Shown here in pieces: positions 47,037 through 59,323 of a stretch of 64,000 nucleotides of DNA. The notes below the pieces were generated by a model that ran no database searches, had not been told where the DNA came from, and saw nothing but the letters and a program-made list of their open reading frames with translations. How positions within the stretch are numbered: position 1 is the first letter of the stretch; each line of letters begins with the position of its first letter. This DNA is from Proteles cristata cristata (lineage: Eukaryota > Chordata > Mammalia > Carnivora > Hyaenidae), in contig JAESUZ010000121.1 in NCBI GenBank assembly GCA_017311185.1, positions 248,001 to 312,000 of the forward strand, written 5' to 3'. The position numbers were made by a program, and so were the translations under genes.

Positions 47037-47244
47037 GGGGTGCCTGAGGAGCTCAGTTGGTTAAAGGTCCAACTCTTGGTTTCAGCTCAGGTCATGGTCT
47101 CACGGTTGGTGGGACTGAGCCCCGTGTGAGGCTCTGCACTGACAGCACGGAGCCCTGCTGGGGATTCTCGCTCTTCCTCTCTCTCTACCCTTTCCCTGCT
47201 CATGTTCTCTCTCTCAAAATGAATAAATAAAACTTAAAAAAAAA
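47037..47244 (+). mobile_element. SINEC_Fc-type SINE
   Basis: Target AAAATGTCCAAAG / AAAAGTCTAAAGC. Confidence 0.9.
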
Positions 47245-49580
47245 GTCTAAAGCAAGGGAGCATCCTACCCTGCCCAAGTAACCGCTCTTAGGAGTTTGGA
47301 GTACCCCTCTCAATCCCACCCTAGCCCAACGACCTTCGTTCATTTGGTCCTCACAAAAACTTCGTGATAAAAAGTTGTGATGCAAGTAGGGAAGCTATTA
47401 CAGTGCCTCTCAGAGAATCAGTGCTATGGAGCCTCTGGGGACAGTTTTCGGTATGTGGTTTGGCCAAGTTTCCATTAGAAACACCCAGAAGGCACGTACT
47501 CAGTGCCTGGCACAGAGGAAGGCTTGAAGAAAAGATGTTCCCTCTATTCTGTGTAATGAATATTTGGAATTGGACCCTTTGTTTGAAGTAAAGCTTTTTA
47601 CTTTTTACAAAAAAACAAAAACAAAAACAAAAACAAAAAAGATGAAAGGTTCTATAAGGAAAAAAAAAAGTGTTTTTCCAAAAACCGAGAGAAGTTGCTG
47701 AGGAGACAGCTGACTTCCTTCCTTATTTCCAGGGACTAACTTTATTAAGGCATTAGCAAACCCGGTCCCAGGGAAACTGCCTTTGAATGAAAATCTCGAG
47801 TATTTGTTGAACATCAAGTAGGGCGCCCTACTTGGGTAATGACTCAGATTCGATATCCAGCTGTCAGTAATGTTAGCATTTGCCGGGTTTCATGAAATCT
47901 TTTATTGACTTAGACATTCTGATTCAGGTTTTGCTTGTTTTTGTTTTTGTTTTCCATTCTCCACCTGTTTGTGGGTAAGTTTTTAGGACCAGTGTGGAAG
48001 CCCTTATTTTACACATTTACTTATAGTTCATGATTGAAATTTGATGAAGGAAATTGAGCTGTTCTATCTACTGCCTTACGAACAGGAAATCCTAAGGTAA
48101 ATGTGTGTGTGACAAGCCAGGACCAGCGGAGGTAGTGGGAGAACAAGGTTGGAAAAAAGAGGTAATTATCTAAAATTAGATCAAGTAAAAACCGCTCTGT
48201 TAGGTAAATCCTGTTGCTAAATTACCTCCAGCAAGCTAAGCACATAATACCGTGTTCCACGAAAAAAGAATTTTAAAGCCTTAGCAACAAGAAAGTATTC
48301 TGGACACCTAGTGTTATCAAGCCCTTTCCTGTTTTTCTTTATTACTTTTCCAGCTTGCAAAAAGACATGGGGAAGTTTAGAGAGCATTGATTTAGGGCAT
48401 GGCAAAGGACCCAACTTTTTAAAATGTCAATTTATAAATTGACTTATAAATAAACAAATTGATCACTCTGAGATCAATGGATGTTCCTGGGAAATTAGTG
48501 ATCTTTTTCTAGAACTTAATGGAATGGTTTTCCAAACGAACCATTTGTTCTAGCTGCCCTCCTTTAATTGTAGTCTTACGACTTCAATAAAAAGCTTTCG
48601 GGCATCATGGGGATTGAGCTCCCCAAGAAAGAGGTCATAAAGCAAGTAATGCTGAACCAAAGAGCCAGGTATCTTGACGAATTTGTAATTATAGCTGTTT
48701 GTGAAGATCCACAGGAATTTCTCCTCCAAAGCTATCAGTTTGGCACATAGGAGAAATTTGAACAATATACTCGGTCTAGTTGTCTGACACCTGTTGGGGA
48801 AAATATGAATGACTAGGGAAAGAGAACATTGGATCGTCTTTCTTTCCTCTCTCCCCACCCCCCCCCAATCCCTACCACACATAATTTTCATAGACAGGCA
48901 TCTGGCTTAAATCAAAGTAGGATCTAATAAATCATAAAAATAGGACGTTGGAAGACCAATGTAATGATTTGGGGAAATGCTTATGATGTAATGTTACTCA
49001 AAAGAAGCAAGATGCAAATGAACTTTGCTGTGATCACAACTGTGTAATAATTCTGCTTGTATACACACAAGGTCTCCAACAAAGCAGGTAAAAATGAAAA
49101 AAAAATCATCTGATCACTGTGGAAGTTTAAACAAATATTTTAGGTGGATTTGCTTTCATCTTGCTGTGATTGGTGCAAAATGAAAAAGAAAAGAAAAAGA
49201 AAGGCAGGAGTGACATTCAAACAATCAAATAACCTGTATTATACGCCATGGAGCTGTTCTACCAAACAACTGCTATCATTATGGAGGGTGCCAGATGGCA
49301 GCAGGTAAATACAGCCCTTGCAGAGCCAGGTCGGCAGTGGGTCTGGGGGCTGCAGATGGGGTGGGAGCTGTGGCTGCCCTAGAAGGATGCTGGTGGCAGT
49401 TACCAGGGCCGCCCCTCCAGATGCCGTACCTAGAGCCAGAGTGGTGGGTGGAGGGAGCGAGGTGCTAGGTCCTCAAGCATCACCGGGTTACCAATCAGTA
49501 CTGTAGTCTTTCCATGGTTCAACAACTGGCACAGCTGCAACAGTGCCCACGTGCCAACAGGAGCCCTGCTTAAGAACTAT
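47245..49580. other. SINE-free intergenic stretch
   Basis: 2.3 kb with only simple A-rich tracts (47610-47670). It includes a minus-strand open frame (48550-48891) described among the findings. No other exon or repeat recognised. Confidence 0.5.
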
Positions 49581-49584
49581 CCTG

Positions 49585-49805
49585 GGGGCGCGTGGGTGGC
49601 TCAGTCGCTTGGGCGTCTGACTTCCGCTCAGGTCATGATCTCACAGTTCGCGGGTTCGAGCCCCGCGTCGGGCTCTGTGCTGACAGCTCAGAGCCTTGAG
49701 CTTACTTCGGATTCTGTGTCTCCCTCTCTCTCTGACCCTCCCCTGTTCATGCTGTCTCTCTTTCTTTCTCTCTCAGAAACAAATAAAACATAAAAAAAAA
49801 AGAGG
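49585..49805 (+). mobile_element. SINEC_Fc-type SINE, hybrid of types A and B
   Basis: GACAGCTCAGAGCC (type A) is combined with GACCCTCCCCTGTTCATGCT and CTCAGAAACAAATAAAACAT (type B-like). Target AAGAACTATCCTG is perfect. Confidence 0.93.
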
Positions 49806-49928
49806 AAGAACTATCCTGATAGAGAGGAAATGAGATTGTTTGTAAAAGCTTTCACTACAATGCCTACCACATGCTACATACTCCATAAATGTTGGTTGTT
49901 GTACTCATGTAGCATTCCTGCTTATGCT

Positions 49929-50131
49929 TTTTAAAAAATGTTTATTCATTTTTGAGAGACAAAGCATGAGCGGGGAAGGGTCAGATAAAGAGGGAGACAC
50001 GGAATCCAAAGCAGGCTCCAGGCTCTGAGCTGTCAGCACAGAGCCTGACTCGGGGCTCAAATCCATGAACTGTGAGATCATGACCTGAGCTGAAGTTGGG
50101 CATCCAACCAACTAAGCCACCCCCGCGCCCC
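49929..50131 (-). mobile_element. SINEC_Fc-type SINE
   Basis: Target TTCCTGCTTATGCTTTT / CTCCTGCTTACACTTTT. Confidence 0.9.
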
Positions 50132-50249
50132 TCCTGCTTACACTTTTATTCTTATTAATAAGGAAAAACACACATGCATATAGGAAGAGAGAGAAGCTCC
50201 AGTGTCTCTTCCTCTTTTAAAAGGGTAGTAATTCCATTATGAGGATCCT

Positions 50250-50375
50250 ACCTTCCTGTGTTAATCTAAACCCAATTACTTCCCAAAGGTGCCACCTTCA
50301 GATACATCACATTGGAGTTTAGGGCTTCAAAATATAAATTTTGAGATACACAAGCATTCAGCCCATAATACAGAT
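50250..50375 (+). mobile_element. Scrap of the same unassigned old repeat as 44505-44945
   Basis: AACCCAATTACTTCCCAAAGG and TTTAGGGCTTCAAAATATAAATT. Confidence 0.5.
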
Positions 50376-50499
50376 CCATGTAGAAATCTTAGAGGGATAG
50401 CTGCATAGATTAAACCACCCATCCATTGACACTTTCAGCCATTTATTCACACACATACCCATCTTTCATCTACCCATCCATGCATGCATACATTTAATA

Positions 50500-50676
50500 C
50501 ATTTAATATTCATTTTGAGGGGGGAGAGGCAGATAGAGAGGGAGAGGGAGAATCCCAAGCAGGTTCTGTGCTGTCAGTGCAGAGCCCACCGTGGGGCTCG
50601 ATCTCATGAACTATGAGATCACGACCTGAGCTGAAATCAAGAGTCGGATCCTTAATGGACTGAACCACCAGGCATC
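50500..50676 (-). mobile_element. SINEC_Fc-type SINE (older)
   Basis: Diverged minus-strand copy ending GGACTGAACCACCAGGCATC. Confidence 0.82.
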
Positions 50677-50906
50677 TTCATTCATCTATTTAATAAACAT
50701 TTACTGATCATCTATCATATCTCAGAAGAATGCACTAACAGGGAAAAGCAATGATACACTATATCTAAATGCTACAACAGGATATTCTAAATGCTAAACA
50801 AGATCTATGGGAAATCAATGAGATAGAAACCACATATTGATTGAGAATGGCATCAAGTTATTTATCAATTTATTTGTCTTAGTCTGAATTAGGAAATACT
50901 ATTCTA

Positions 50907-51100
50907 GGGGCACCTGGGTGGCTTAGTCAGTTAAATGTCCGACTTCGGTCCAGGTCACGATCTCACAGTTTGTGGGTTTGCGCCCCGTGTCAGGCTCTGT
51001 GCTGCCAGCTCGGAGCCCTGAGCCTGCTTTGGATCCTGTGTCTCCTCTCTGCCCCTCTCCCACTTGTGTTCTCTCTCTCAAAAAATAAACATTAAAAAAA
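50907..51100 (+). mobile_element. SINEC_Fc-type SINE
   Basis: First of a tandem pair. ATACTATTCTAG precedes and ATACATTCCTGG follows. Confidence 0.9.
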
Positions 51101-51110
51101 TACATTCCTG

Positions 51111-51325
51111 GGACCCCTGGGGGACTCAGTTGGCTAACTGTCTGACTTTGACTCAAGTCATGATCTCATGGTTCATGGGTTCAAGCTCCCTGTCAGGTTC
51201 TGTGTTGACAGCTCAGAGCCTGGAGCCTGCTTCGGATTCTGTGTCTCCTTCTCTCTCTGCCTCTCCCCCACTCACTCTGTTTGTCTGTCTCTCCCAAAAA
51301 TAAATAAACGTTAAAATTTTTTTTA
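51111..51325 (+). mobile_element. SINEC_Fc-type SINE
   Basis: Second of the tandem pair. ATACATTCCT is repeated as ATACATTTCT after its tail. Confidence 0.9.
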
Positions 51326-51849
51326 ATACATTTCTAGTTCCAAAGTGAAATTAGAATCAGGCTCTTTTTCCTCCAAAGTGCCTTTCATCCTAAGATTCAG
51401 TGGGAAAGAAGGGATGAATTCATCTCCAGCCAAAGAAGGCGAGAAAGACTACAACTCATAACAGTCCGTGCATGCCAGTGGTGGTGGGGAGGGGGACGGA
51501 GGTTTCCTCAGGAAACCTACTTCTATTCTTCTCTGGTTCATGGAGGAATGTTGCACTCAACCATGAACTTCAGCAGGTTCAAGTAGTAACACAGACACCT
51601 CGGGTTGTCCTGCTAGGATGGACTTCAGGTTTTTGCTTTTCAGGGTCAGCTGGGGGGTGGGGGTGGGGGCCTGGGTCTTCTAAGGAGTGATCCATGAGAA
51701 CAGGCAGGTGATTAGAGTCCACCCAGGCAAAAATCCACCCAGCCTCTTAAAATATTTAGCTAAAAGCTAATCACATATTTATATTTTAAAAAGCACTGCT
51801 GCCAAATCTAAGTGCTTCATTATAATCAAGTTGTAACAGCAAACCTTCT

Positions 51850-51933
51850 TTTTTTTGATTTAAAGAAAAAGTTTTAAAGTTTATTTATTCATTTTTGAAA
51901 GAGACAGAGAGAGCATGCAGGGGAGGGACAGAG

Positions 51934-51978
<45 letters not shown>

Positions 51979-52099
51979 ATCCCAACCAGGCTTTGCACTG
52001 TCAGCATGGAGCCTGATGCAGGGCTCAAACTCACAAACTGTGAAATCATGACCTGAGCCAAAATCAGACCCTTAGCTGACTGAGCCACCCAGGATCCCC
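51850..52099 (-). mobile_element. SINEC_Fc-type SINE with expanded GA tract
   Basis: (GA)n at 51935-51978 expands its CT body. Flanks TGTAACAGCAAACC / TGTGACAGCAAACT. Confidence 0.9.
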
Positions 52100-52259
52100 T
52101 GTGACAGCAAACTTTCTACCTAGAGACTTGAAATACTTTAAGGATTACTTTAATAACCAGAGGGAAAATGTCTCATTACAAACAGGTATCTATTTTGTGG
52201 AAATAAGGGTGCTATCCTTGGAAATCCTTGCTAAGACACTACTCTACGAAAGAGGCAAT

Positions 52260-52321
52260 TTTTTTTAAAAGTTCATTTACTTATTTTTGAGGGAGAGAGA
52301 GAGCCTGAGTAGGGGAGGGGC

Positions 52322-52352
<31 letters not shown>

Positions 52353-52480
52353 ATCCCAAACAGGCTCTGGACTGTCAGTGCAGAGCCTGATTTGGGGCTT
52401 GAACTCATGAACTGTGAGATCATGACCTGAGCTGAAACTAAGAGTCTGACGCTTAACTGACTGAGCCATCCAGGTGCCCT
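52260..52480 (-). mobile_element. SINEC_Fc-type SINE with expanded GA tract
   Basis: (GA)n at 52326-52352. Ends GAGCCATCCAGGTGCCC. Confidence 0.9.
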
Positions 52481-52607
52481 AAGAGAGCGATTATTAATCC
52501 CATATCATGGATGAAGAAATTAACGCTCAGCAAGTTAATTTGCTAAGTTGTTTTAAACACTTGTTAAAGTTAGGTGACCCTCTTCTCTGGAATAAGCCTA
52601 TTTTGAT

Positions 52608-52626
52608 CCTCTCTCTCTCTCTCTCA
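52608..52626. repeat. (CT)n tract
   Basis: Short CT dinucleotide run outside a SINE. Confidence 0.9.
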
Positions 52627-52629
52627 ACT

Positions 52630-53535
52630 TTTTATTTATGAGAAAAATCAAATGACACATAGATTAGGAGAAAGCACAAGGAATTTCCATGTACCCATCA
52701 CCTAGCTACATCATTCACCAACTGGTGGTGTCTCTTGTTTCTTAAAGTAGTAGCCAGCCAAATGGGGAGTATATTATGTCTCCTACTTTTTCTCTCAAAT
52801 GATTTGCTTAACAAAATCTGGGAATATCTACATGATTCTCCAGCCCCTTGCTCTGAGATGAATTTTCCAAATGCCTGAGCATTTCTGGAACTCTATTTGA
52901 TCTTAGGGGCAGATACAGAAGTGCTGTGTGTGACCCACAGGCAAGTTCTGTGGAGAGGGTGAAATGCCAGCTTCAGGGAGCTGAGGACCTCAGTCCCTTT
53001 GATGACCTCTCCTGGGGGCAGTAATGATAGGCCATTTGACACCCAGTCCTAATGCTAAATGGGGATTTCGAGCACACTTAAGGACACTTCCTTCTTTATT
53101 CTTTAATAGAAACATTAAAACAGCAAGGAAGAATAATTTATAAACAGAGAGGTTTCTCCCAGGAATTTGGCAAATATGATCCAACCTGTTTTCTCGCTGC
53201 AATGTGTATAATTTATCTTCTGAAAAAGAAGACGTGTAACTGTGACTCAATACCAGGATACGACAGTCACAATTTCTTCACCCTATTTTTTTTCTACAAG
53301 AAAGACAAAATCATTAACTATATTCAATTTATAAGACTATAAAGGAACATTTGACCAAGAGTTTTCCAGAACATAAGCTTCACCTACCAAGCAAATGGCA
53401 GCAACACAATCAGAAACTAAGGCCTGCCTGTCTCTGTATTAATCAGCTTTGTTACAGCAAACACTGGCCCGTGTAGAGGAAGAAAAACTTTTCCTCTGCG
53501 TTTTGTTCCCAAAGCCCATGAATTAAACTGACAAA
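52630..53535. other. Unassigned intergenic stretch
   Basis: No SINE, exon or assigned repeat recognised. Confidence 0.45.
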
Positions 53536-53540
53536 AACCA

Positions 53541-53762
53541 GGGGCGCCTGGGAGGCTCAGTCAGTAAAGCATCTGTCTTCAGCTCAAGTCATGATCTCAT
53601 AGTTCACGGGTCGAGCCCCGCATCGGGTTCTGTGCTGACAGCTCAGAGCCTGGAGCCTGTTTCAGATTCTGTGTCTCCCTCTTTCGCTGCCCCTCCCTGC
53701 ACACATTTTATCTCTCTCTGTCTCTCAAACATAAATGAAGGTTTAAAATATTTTTAAAAAAG
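53541..53762 (+). mobile_element. SINEC_Fc-type SINE
   Basis: Target duplication AAACTGACAAAAACCAG is perfect. Confidence 0.94.
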
Positions 53763-54758
53763 AAACTGACAAAAACCAGGTTAACAGGGGACAACCCCAT
53801 TTTACCTACGTGTAACACACATACACGTGTGGGTAAACGATGAGTAACACAAAGGGATGACTAGATTTGGGTCTTATATACCATCTTCATAGGTGAAAGG
53901 GAAGGGGAGAAACGCACTTGCAGGGAAACAAATGAGTTTTTGGAAAGGTAAGTGGATTTTCAGGAGAACAAAGAAGAGATAAGAAAATTTTTGATAGTGC
54001 TTGTCTACACGGGTACAGTGATCTTTCTGTTTCCTTCAGAGCCATATATCTCCCCCTGGAGAAGGGATCTGGGAGAGGTTTTACTTTTGTTCTCCCTTCC
54101 TGGAAGAGATCTGCCCTAAAGAGAAATTTATGGCAGCAGTATTTCCCAGAAGCTGCTGCTTTTAGTTAGCTTCCTGTAACACTCTTACAATAATCTTGTT
54201 AGCCTCTTATAATAATTATACCAACTCTGGAGTTCTGAGTTGATTCCCACACCCCAAAACCACAGTAGCTTGTGAGAACAAAGATTTATTTACCAATTAC
54301 GTCACACCTCAGCTGTATATTGGTAACAGCTCTCTTCCATGGGTCTTCTTCACTCCAGAATCCAGTCGGATAGAGCAGCCCCGTTGGGAACATGCCGTTT
54401 TCCAGGGTCAGAGAGAAAACAGAAGAGCCTTGCAGTGTCTCTGAGTGTCCTCTATTTGGATGTGGTGTTTGTTACTTCTGTTCAAATCCATTTGCCAAAG
54501 GCGAGCCATTTGGCCAAGCTGGCTACCAGTGAGGCATGAAAATCATACTTCTCCCACAAGGGAGGTAACTGGAAGTCACAGAGCAACAAATAAAGGATTA
54601 TTACTGGTAAGGGGGGGTCATTAACTGGGAACAACACTGTTGATCAGAGTCTACAAAGATACACTCTGATGTTCTGAAAATGATCTGTGAAGGTTGGATT
54701 GTGGTCTTAAAAAATAATGGAAAGTTTGCATTTCGCATCGGAAATACTCCTCTCTCTC

Positions 54759-56669
54759 CACCAAAAAAACTGCTAGAACTGATACATGAATTCAGCAAAG
54801 TCGCAGGATATAAAACCAATGCACAGAAATCAGTTGCATTCCTATACACCAATAATGAAGCACCAGAAAGAGAAATCAAGGAATCAATCCCATTTACAAT
54901 TGCACCAAAACCATAAAATACCTAGGAATAAATCAAACCAAAGAGGTAAAAAATCTATACACTGAAAACTATAGAAAGCTTACGAAAGAAATTGAAGAAG
55001 ACACACACAAAAAATGGGAAAATATTCCATGCTCTTGGATAGGAGGAACAAATATTGTTAAAATATCAACACTACCCAAAGCAATCTATATATTCAATGC
55101 AATCCCTATCAAAGTAACACCAGCATTCTTTACAGAAGTAGAACAAACAATCCTAAAATCTGTATGGAACCAGAAAAGACCCTGAATACCCAAAGCAATC
55201 TTGAAAAAGAAAACCAAAGCTAGAGGCATCACAATTCCAGACTTCGAGCTGTATTACAAAGCTGTAATCATCAAGACAGTATGGTACCAGCACAAAAACA
55301 GACACTCAGATCAATGGAACCAAATAGGGAACCTAGAAATGGGCCCACAAATGTATGGCCAACTAATCTTTGACAAAGCAGGAAAGACTATCAAATGGAA
55401 TAAAGACAGTCTCTTCAGCAAATGGTACTGGGAAAACTGGACCGTGACATGCAGAAAAATCAACCTGGACCACTTTCTTACACCATACACAAAAACAAAC
55501 TCAAAATGGATGAAAGACCTAAATGCAGGACAGGAAGCCATCAAAATGCTAGAGGAGAAAGCAAGAAAAATCTCTTCGACCTCGGCCGCAGCAAGTTCTT
55601 ATGCAAGAGGCAAGGGAAACCAAAGCAAAAATGAACTATTGGGACCTCATCAAAATAAAAAGCTTTTGCACAGTGAAGGAAACAATCAACAAAACTAAAA
55701 GGGAACCAATGGAATGAGAGAAGATATTCACAAATGACTTATCAGATAAAGGGTTAGAATCCAAAATCTATAGAGAACTTATCAAACTCAACATCCAAAA
55801 AAACAAATAATCCAGTGAAGAATGGGCAAAAACATGAATAGACACCTCTCCAAAGAAGACATCCAGATGGCCAACTGACACATGAAAAAATGCTCAACAT
55901 TGCTCATCATCAGGGAAACACAAATCAAAACCACGATGAGATACCATCTTATACCTGTCAGAATGGCCACCATTAACAACTCAGGTAACAACAGATGTTT
56001 ATGAGAAGACAGAGAAAAAGGATCTCTTTTTTACTGCCGGTAGGAATGCAAACTGGTGTAGCCACTCTGGAAAATAGTATGGAGGTTCCTCAAAAAATTA
56101 AAAATATTACTACCCTACAACCCAGCAATTGCACTACTAGGTATTTATTCAAGGGATACAGGTGTGCTGTTTCGAAGGGGCTCATGCACCCCAATGTTTA
56201 TAGTAGCGCTATTGACAATAGCCAAGGTATGGAAAGAGCCCAAATGTCCATCAATGGATGAGTGGATAAAGAAGATGTGATGTATATATATAATGTAGTA
56301 TGACTCGGCAATCAAAAAGAATGAAATCTTGCCATTTGCAACGATGTGGATGGAACTAGAGGGTATTATGCTAAGCGAAATTAGTTGGAGAAAGACAAAT
56401 ACCTTATGACTTCACTCATATGTGGACTTTAAGATACAAAACAGATGAACATAAGGGAAGAGAAGCAAAAAATATATTTAAAAAAGGAGGTGGAAAAATA
56501 TAAGAGACTCTTAAATATAGAGAACAGAGGGTGGTTGTGGGGGTGTGGGAGGGGGATGGGCTAACTGGGTGAGGGGCATTAAGGAATCTACTCCTGAAAT
56601 CATTGTTGCACCATTTGCTAACTAACTTGGATGTAAATTTAAAAACAAATAAATTATTAATAGAAAAAA
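54759..56669 (+). mobile_element. 5'-truncated carnivore L1 (ORF2 C-terminal part, 3' UTR, A-rich tail)
   Basis: 1.9 kb insertion bounded by a perfect 18-bp target duplication GAAATACTCCTCTCTCTC (54741-54758 and 56670-56687). It translates on the plus strand to the ORF2 C-terminal region in broken frames ([20 protein letters not shown], then after a frameshift [20 protein letters not shown], then PQKIKNITTLQPSNCTTRYL). The reverse transcriptase catalytic core and endonuclease are missing. The 3' UTR has a G-rich tract (56529-56576). Frameshifts and stops make it inactive. The perfect duplication and modest decay suggest a carnivore-era insertion. Confidence 0.95.
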
Positions 56670-56730
56670 GAAATACTCCTCTCTCTCAAAAATAAATAAA
56701 CATTAAAAAAACTTTTTTTTAAAGGGGAAG

Positions 56731-56841
56731 GGTGCACCTGGGCCTGGGTAGCTTAGTCGGTTAAGTATTCAACTTTAACTCAGGTCATGATCTCATGGTT
56801 TGTGAGTCAGAGTCTCTCTCTCTCTCAGAAATAAACATTAA
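56731..56841 (+). mobile_element. SINEC_Fc-type SINE, internally deleted
   Basis: Head through the B box, then directly AGTCTCTCTCTCTCTCAGAA; most of the body is missing. Confidence 0.82.
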
Positions 56842-56843
56842 GA

Positions 56844-57050
56844 GGCGCCTGGGTGGCTTAGTCGGTTAAGCGTCCGACTTTCGCTTAGGTCATGATCTCG
56901 TGGTTCGTGGGTTCGAGCCCCGCGTTCGTGCTGACTGCCAGCTCAGAGCCTGGAGCCCGTTTCAGTCTGTGACTCCCTCTCTCTCTGACCCTCCCCTGCT
57001 CACGCTGTCTCTCTCTCTCCTAGAAATAAATAAAAAAAATTAAAAAAAAG
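56844..57050 (+). mobile_element. Young SINEC_Fc sublineage (type B) copy
   Basis: Inserted in the tail of the preceding copy; AAATAAACATTA is duplicated (56829 and 57051). A small deletion removes GGGCTCTG after CCCCGCG. Confidence 0.95.
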
Positions 57051-57395
57051 AAATAAACATTAAAAATTTTTAAGAAATACTCAAGGTGGCTTTGTTATAA
57101 AAATAATGTTATACTCCCCTGAGAATCTTCAAAGACAATAGGCCCCAGGAGGCAGCACCATTCCCACCCATGCCTGTGCTCGATTCCTGTGCTTCCTGGC
57201 GCCAGGCCAGTGAAGACCGCATATCTCACTTCCCTCCAAGTTTAAACCTCAAATAAAAGCTTGGAGAAAGGAAATCCTATAACTTTTTGTGGCATACAGT
57301 TCCTGCATGACTGATTATCTTATTAATTCTGTTGTTCAGACCCCTTCCCTCTTCAGTGATTTATTTCTATTTGATCTTATTAAAAATGAAGGATT

Positions 57396-57612
57396 GGGGC
57401 ACCTGGGTGGCCAGTTGGTTAAGTGTCCAACTTCAGCACAGGTCATGATCTCACGGTTTGTGAGTCTGAGTCCCGCATCGGGCTCTGTGCTGACAGCTCA
57501 GAGTCTGGAGCCTGATTCGGATTCTGTGTGTGTGTGTGTCTCTCTCTGCCCCTCCCTTGCTTGCACCCTGTTTCTCTCTGTCTCTCCAAAATAAATAAAA
57601 AACATTTTTAAA
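57396..57612 (+). mobile_element. SINEC_Fc-type SINE
   Basis: Target AAAAATGAAGGATT / AAAAATGAAAGATT. Contains a (TG)n expansion at 57526-57539. Confidence 0.92.
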
Positions 57613-57649
57613 AAATGAAAGATTAAACTACTATTACAACCTTATTTCT

Positions 57650-57860
57650 ATAGATCTATTTCTCCTTACATTCATGTAGGTTTTCTGTCTGGAATGTGTT
57701 TGCATGGTGACCTCTGCTCAACCCCTTTCCTCCCAAACCGATTCCTGCTCAATTTTTAAAGCCAAGTTACCACTTCTGTGGAAACTTCCCTGATCCTGGT
57801 GGTTAATGCCCTCATCCTGGGGATGACCTCTGTGCTTTGCGTACATTTTTCTTTGGAGAA
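57650..57860 (+). mobile_element. L2 fragment
   Basis: GTCTGGAATGTGTTTGC, CAATTTTTAAAGCCAAGTTACC and GAAACTTCCCTGATCC follow the L2 3' region. Confidence 0.55.
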
Positions 57861-59040
57861 AAGAGACTTTATGGTGACAGAAATTTGAGTGTTATCCAAA
57901 GGTAAAGATGGAGAGATGGCAGTGGATGAGAGAAGGGGAGATGGGGAGATAGTGTTTCAAGAATGACCTGAAGGTCGAGGATAGATACTTGAGGAAATCT
58001 CTGGCAGAAAAAGGGAAAATAAAATACTAGAGCTCACAAGAGCAGGAACCTGCGGAGAGAGTGAGACAGTCTGCTCCCTATTTGCAGGAGCAGCTTGACA
58101 GCTCATTTCTCAAGCCAGTCTCCGGAATACTGCTGGCACTGTAAGCAGTTCACACCGCAGCTCAGCCTAGTTCGGAAATCCCAAACTCACTGGGCACGGG
58201 TCATGTTTCTATCTCTGTCAGTTGCCCAGTGCATTCGCGTACCTGGGTTCTGTGGCCACCGCTGGCACAGAGGATGAAGGTGAGGGCAAGGAGCCAAGCC
58301 CACCCAAACGCCACCACTTGAAAGGCTCTCGGTTTCTCTGGAAATACAACTCCGATAAACCCGTGGTATCCTCTCATCCAGTTTGCGCTTCGTCAAGCAC
58401 TTACCTTAGTAATGCTGAGTCATTTATTCAGCCAACACTAAGTGCTTCCCACATGCCTGCTTAGACGATATAGCAATGTATAAGACGAAGTCCCTGTCCC
58501 GAGGACCCCACGTTCTAGTGATCTTCGGCTCCCTAAGTTCACTTATGGTTGGTCATGGTGATGATCCTGAAACTTCGACATAGAACTGATGGATTTGGTC
58601 TTTGAGACACAGGCATAGATGCCCCCTTCTCTTTTCTCGCTAGGGCTCTCTTTTATTTCAAAGCTTGCCTCTTTCTGGTAAGATGGTACTAAAGCCTCCA
58701 GGAATAGCCTAGCCATGGCGTCCTTTCTCAAGCGCCCTGAATCTCTAGCCATAGAAGATACACGGACAGAACTCCAGGGTACAGCAGCATCTGCATAGCC
58801 GGGAATTCCTAACCACGTGGTAGGAACCTCCAGCCTCCCAGGGAAGAATGGGAGCTTCTCCTGTCTTACCTTGGCTCAGCCAATTCTACGCGGTGGGGTT
58901 TGTGCCTTGCAGTATCCCACTTGGAGACAGTTGTTCGGCTTCTCTGAGTATAAGCAATAGAATCCAACCTTGGTTAACTAGAGTAAAAATGGAATATTTT
59001 CAAAGACCATGGCGTAACTTGCCAAGTCAAAGCATGATGG
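57860..59040. other. Unassigned intergenic stretch
   Basis: Fairly GC-balanced, no SINE. Open frames on both strands at 58095-58464 have no recognisable domain. Confidence 0.45.
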
Positions 59041-59047
59041 CTGGTAT

Positions 59048-59095
59048 GCAGATAAATGAAAGATATAGATAAATAGGTAAATAGATGGATAGATA
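59048..59095. repeat. GATA/AATA-type tetranucleotide repeat
   Basis: Imperfect AGAT/AAAT/GGAT units directly before a SINE head. Confidence 0.85.
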
Positions 59096-59096
59096 G

Positions 59097-59285
59097 TGGC
59101 ACCTGAGTGGCTCAGTTGGTTGAGCATTGAACTCTTGATTTTGGCTCAGGTCATGATCTCAGAGTTTGTAAGCTCAAGCCTTGCATTGGGCTCTGCACTG
59201 GCAGCGTGGATCCTGCTTGGCATTCTCTCTGCCCCTCCCCCACTCATTCTTTCTTTCTTTCTCTCAAAATAAATAGACATTAATA
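59097..59285 (+). mobile_element. SINEC_Fc-type SINE
   Basis: Complete, ending CAAAATAAATAGACATTAAT. Confidence 0.88.
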
Positions 59286-59286
59286 C

Positions 59287-59290
59287 ACAA

Positions 59291-59320
<30 letters not shown>
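59287..59320. repeat. (CA)n microsatellite at SINE tail
   Basis: About 16 CA units with one CG interruption. Confidence 0.93.

Positions 59321-59323
<3 letters not shown>

Noticed and set aside
54680..56261. Plus-strand frames with reverse-transcriptase-like C-terminal text
   Set aside because: Part of a truncated, frameshifted L1, not a host gene or virus.
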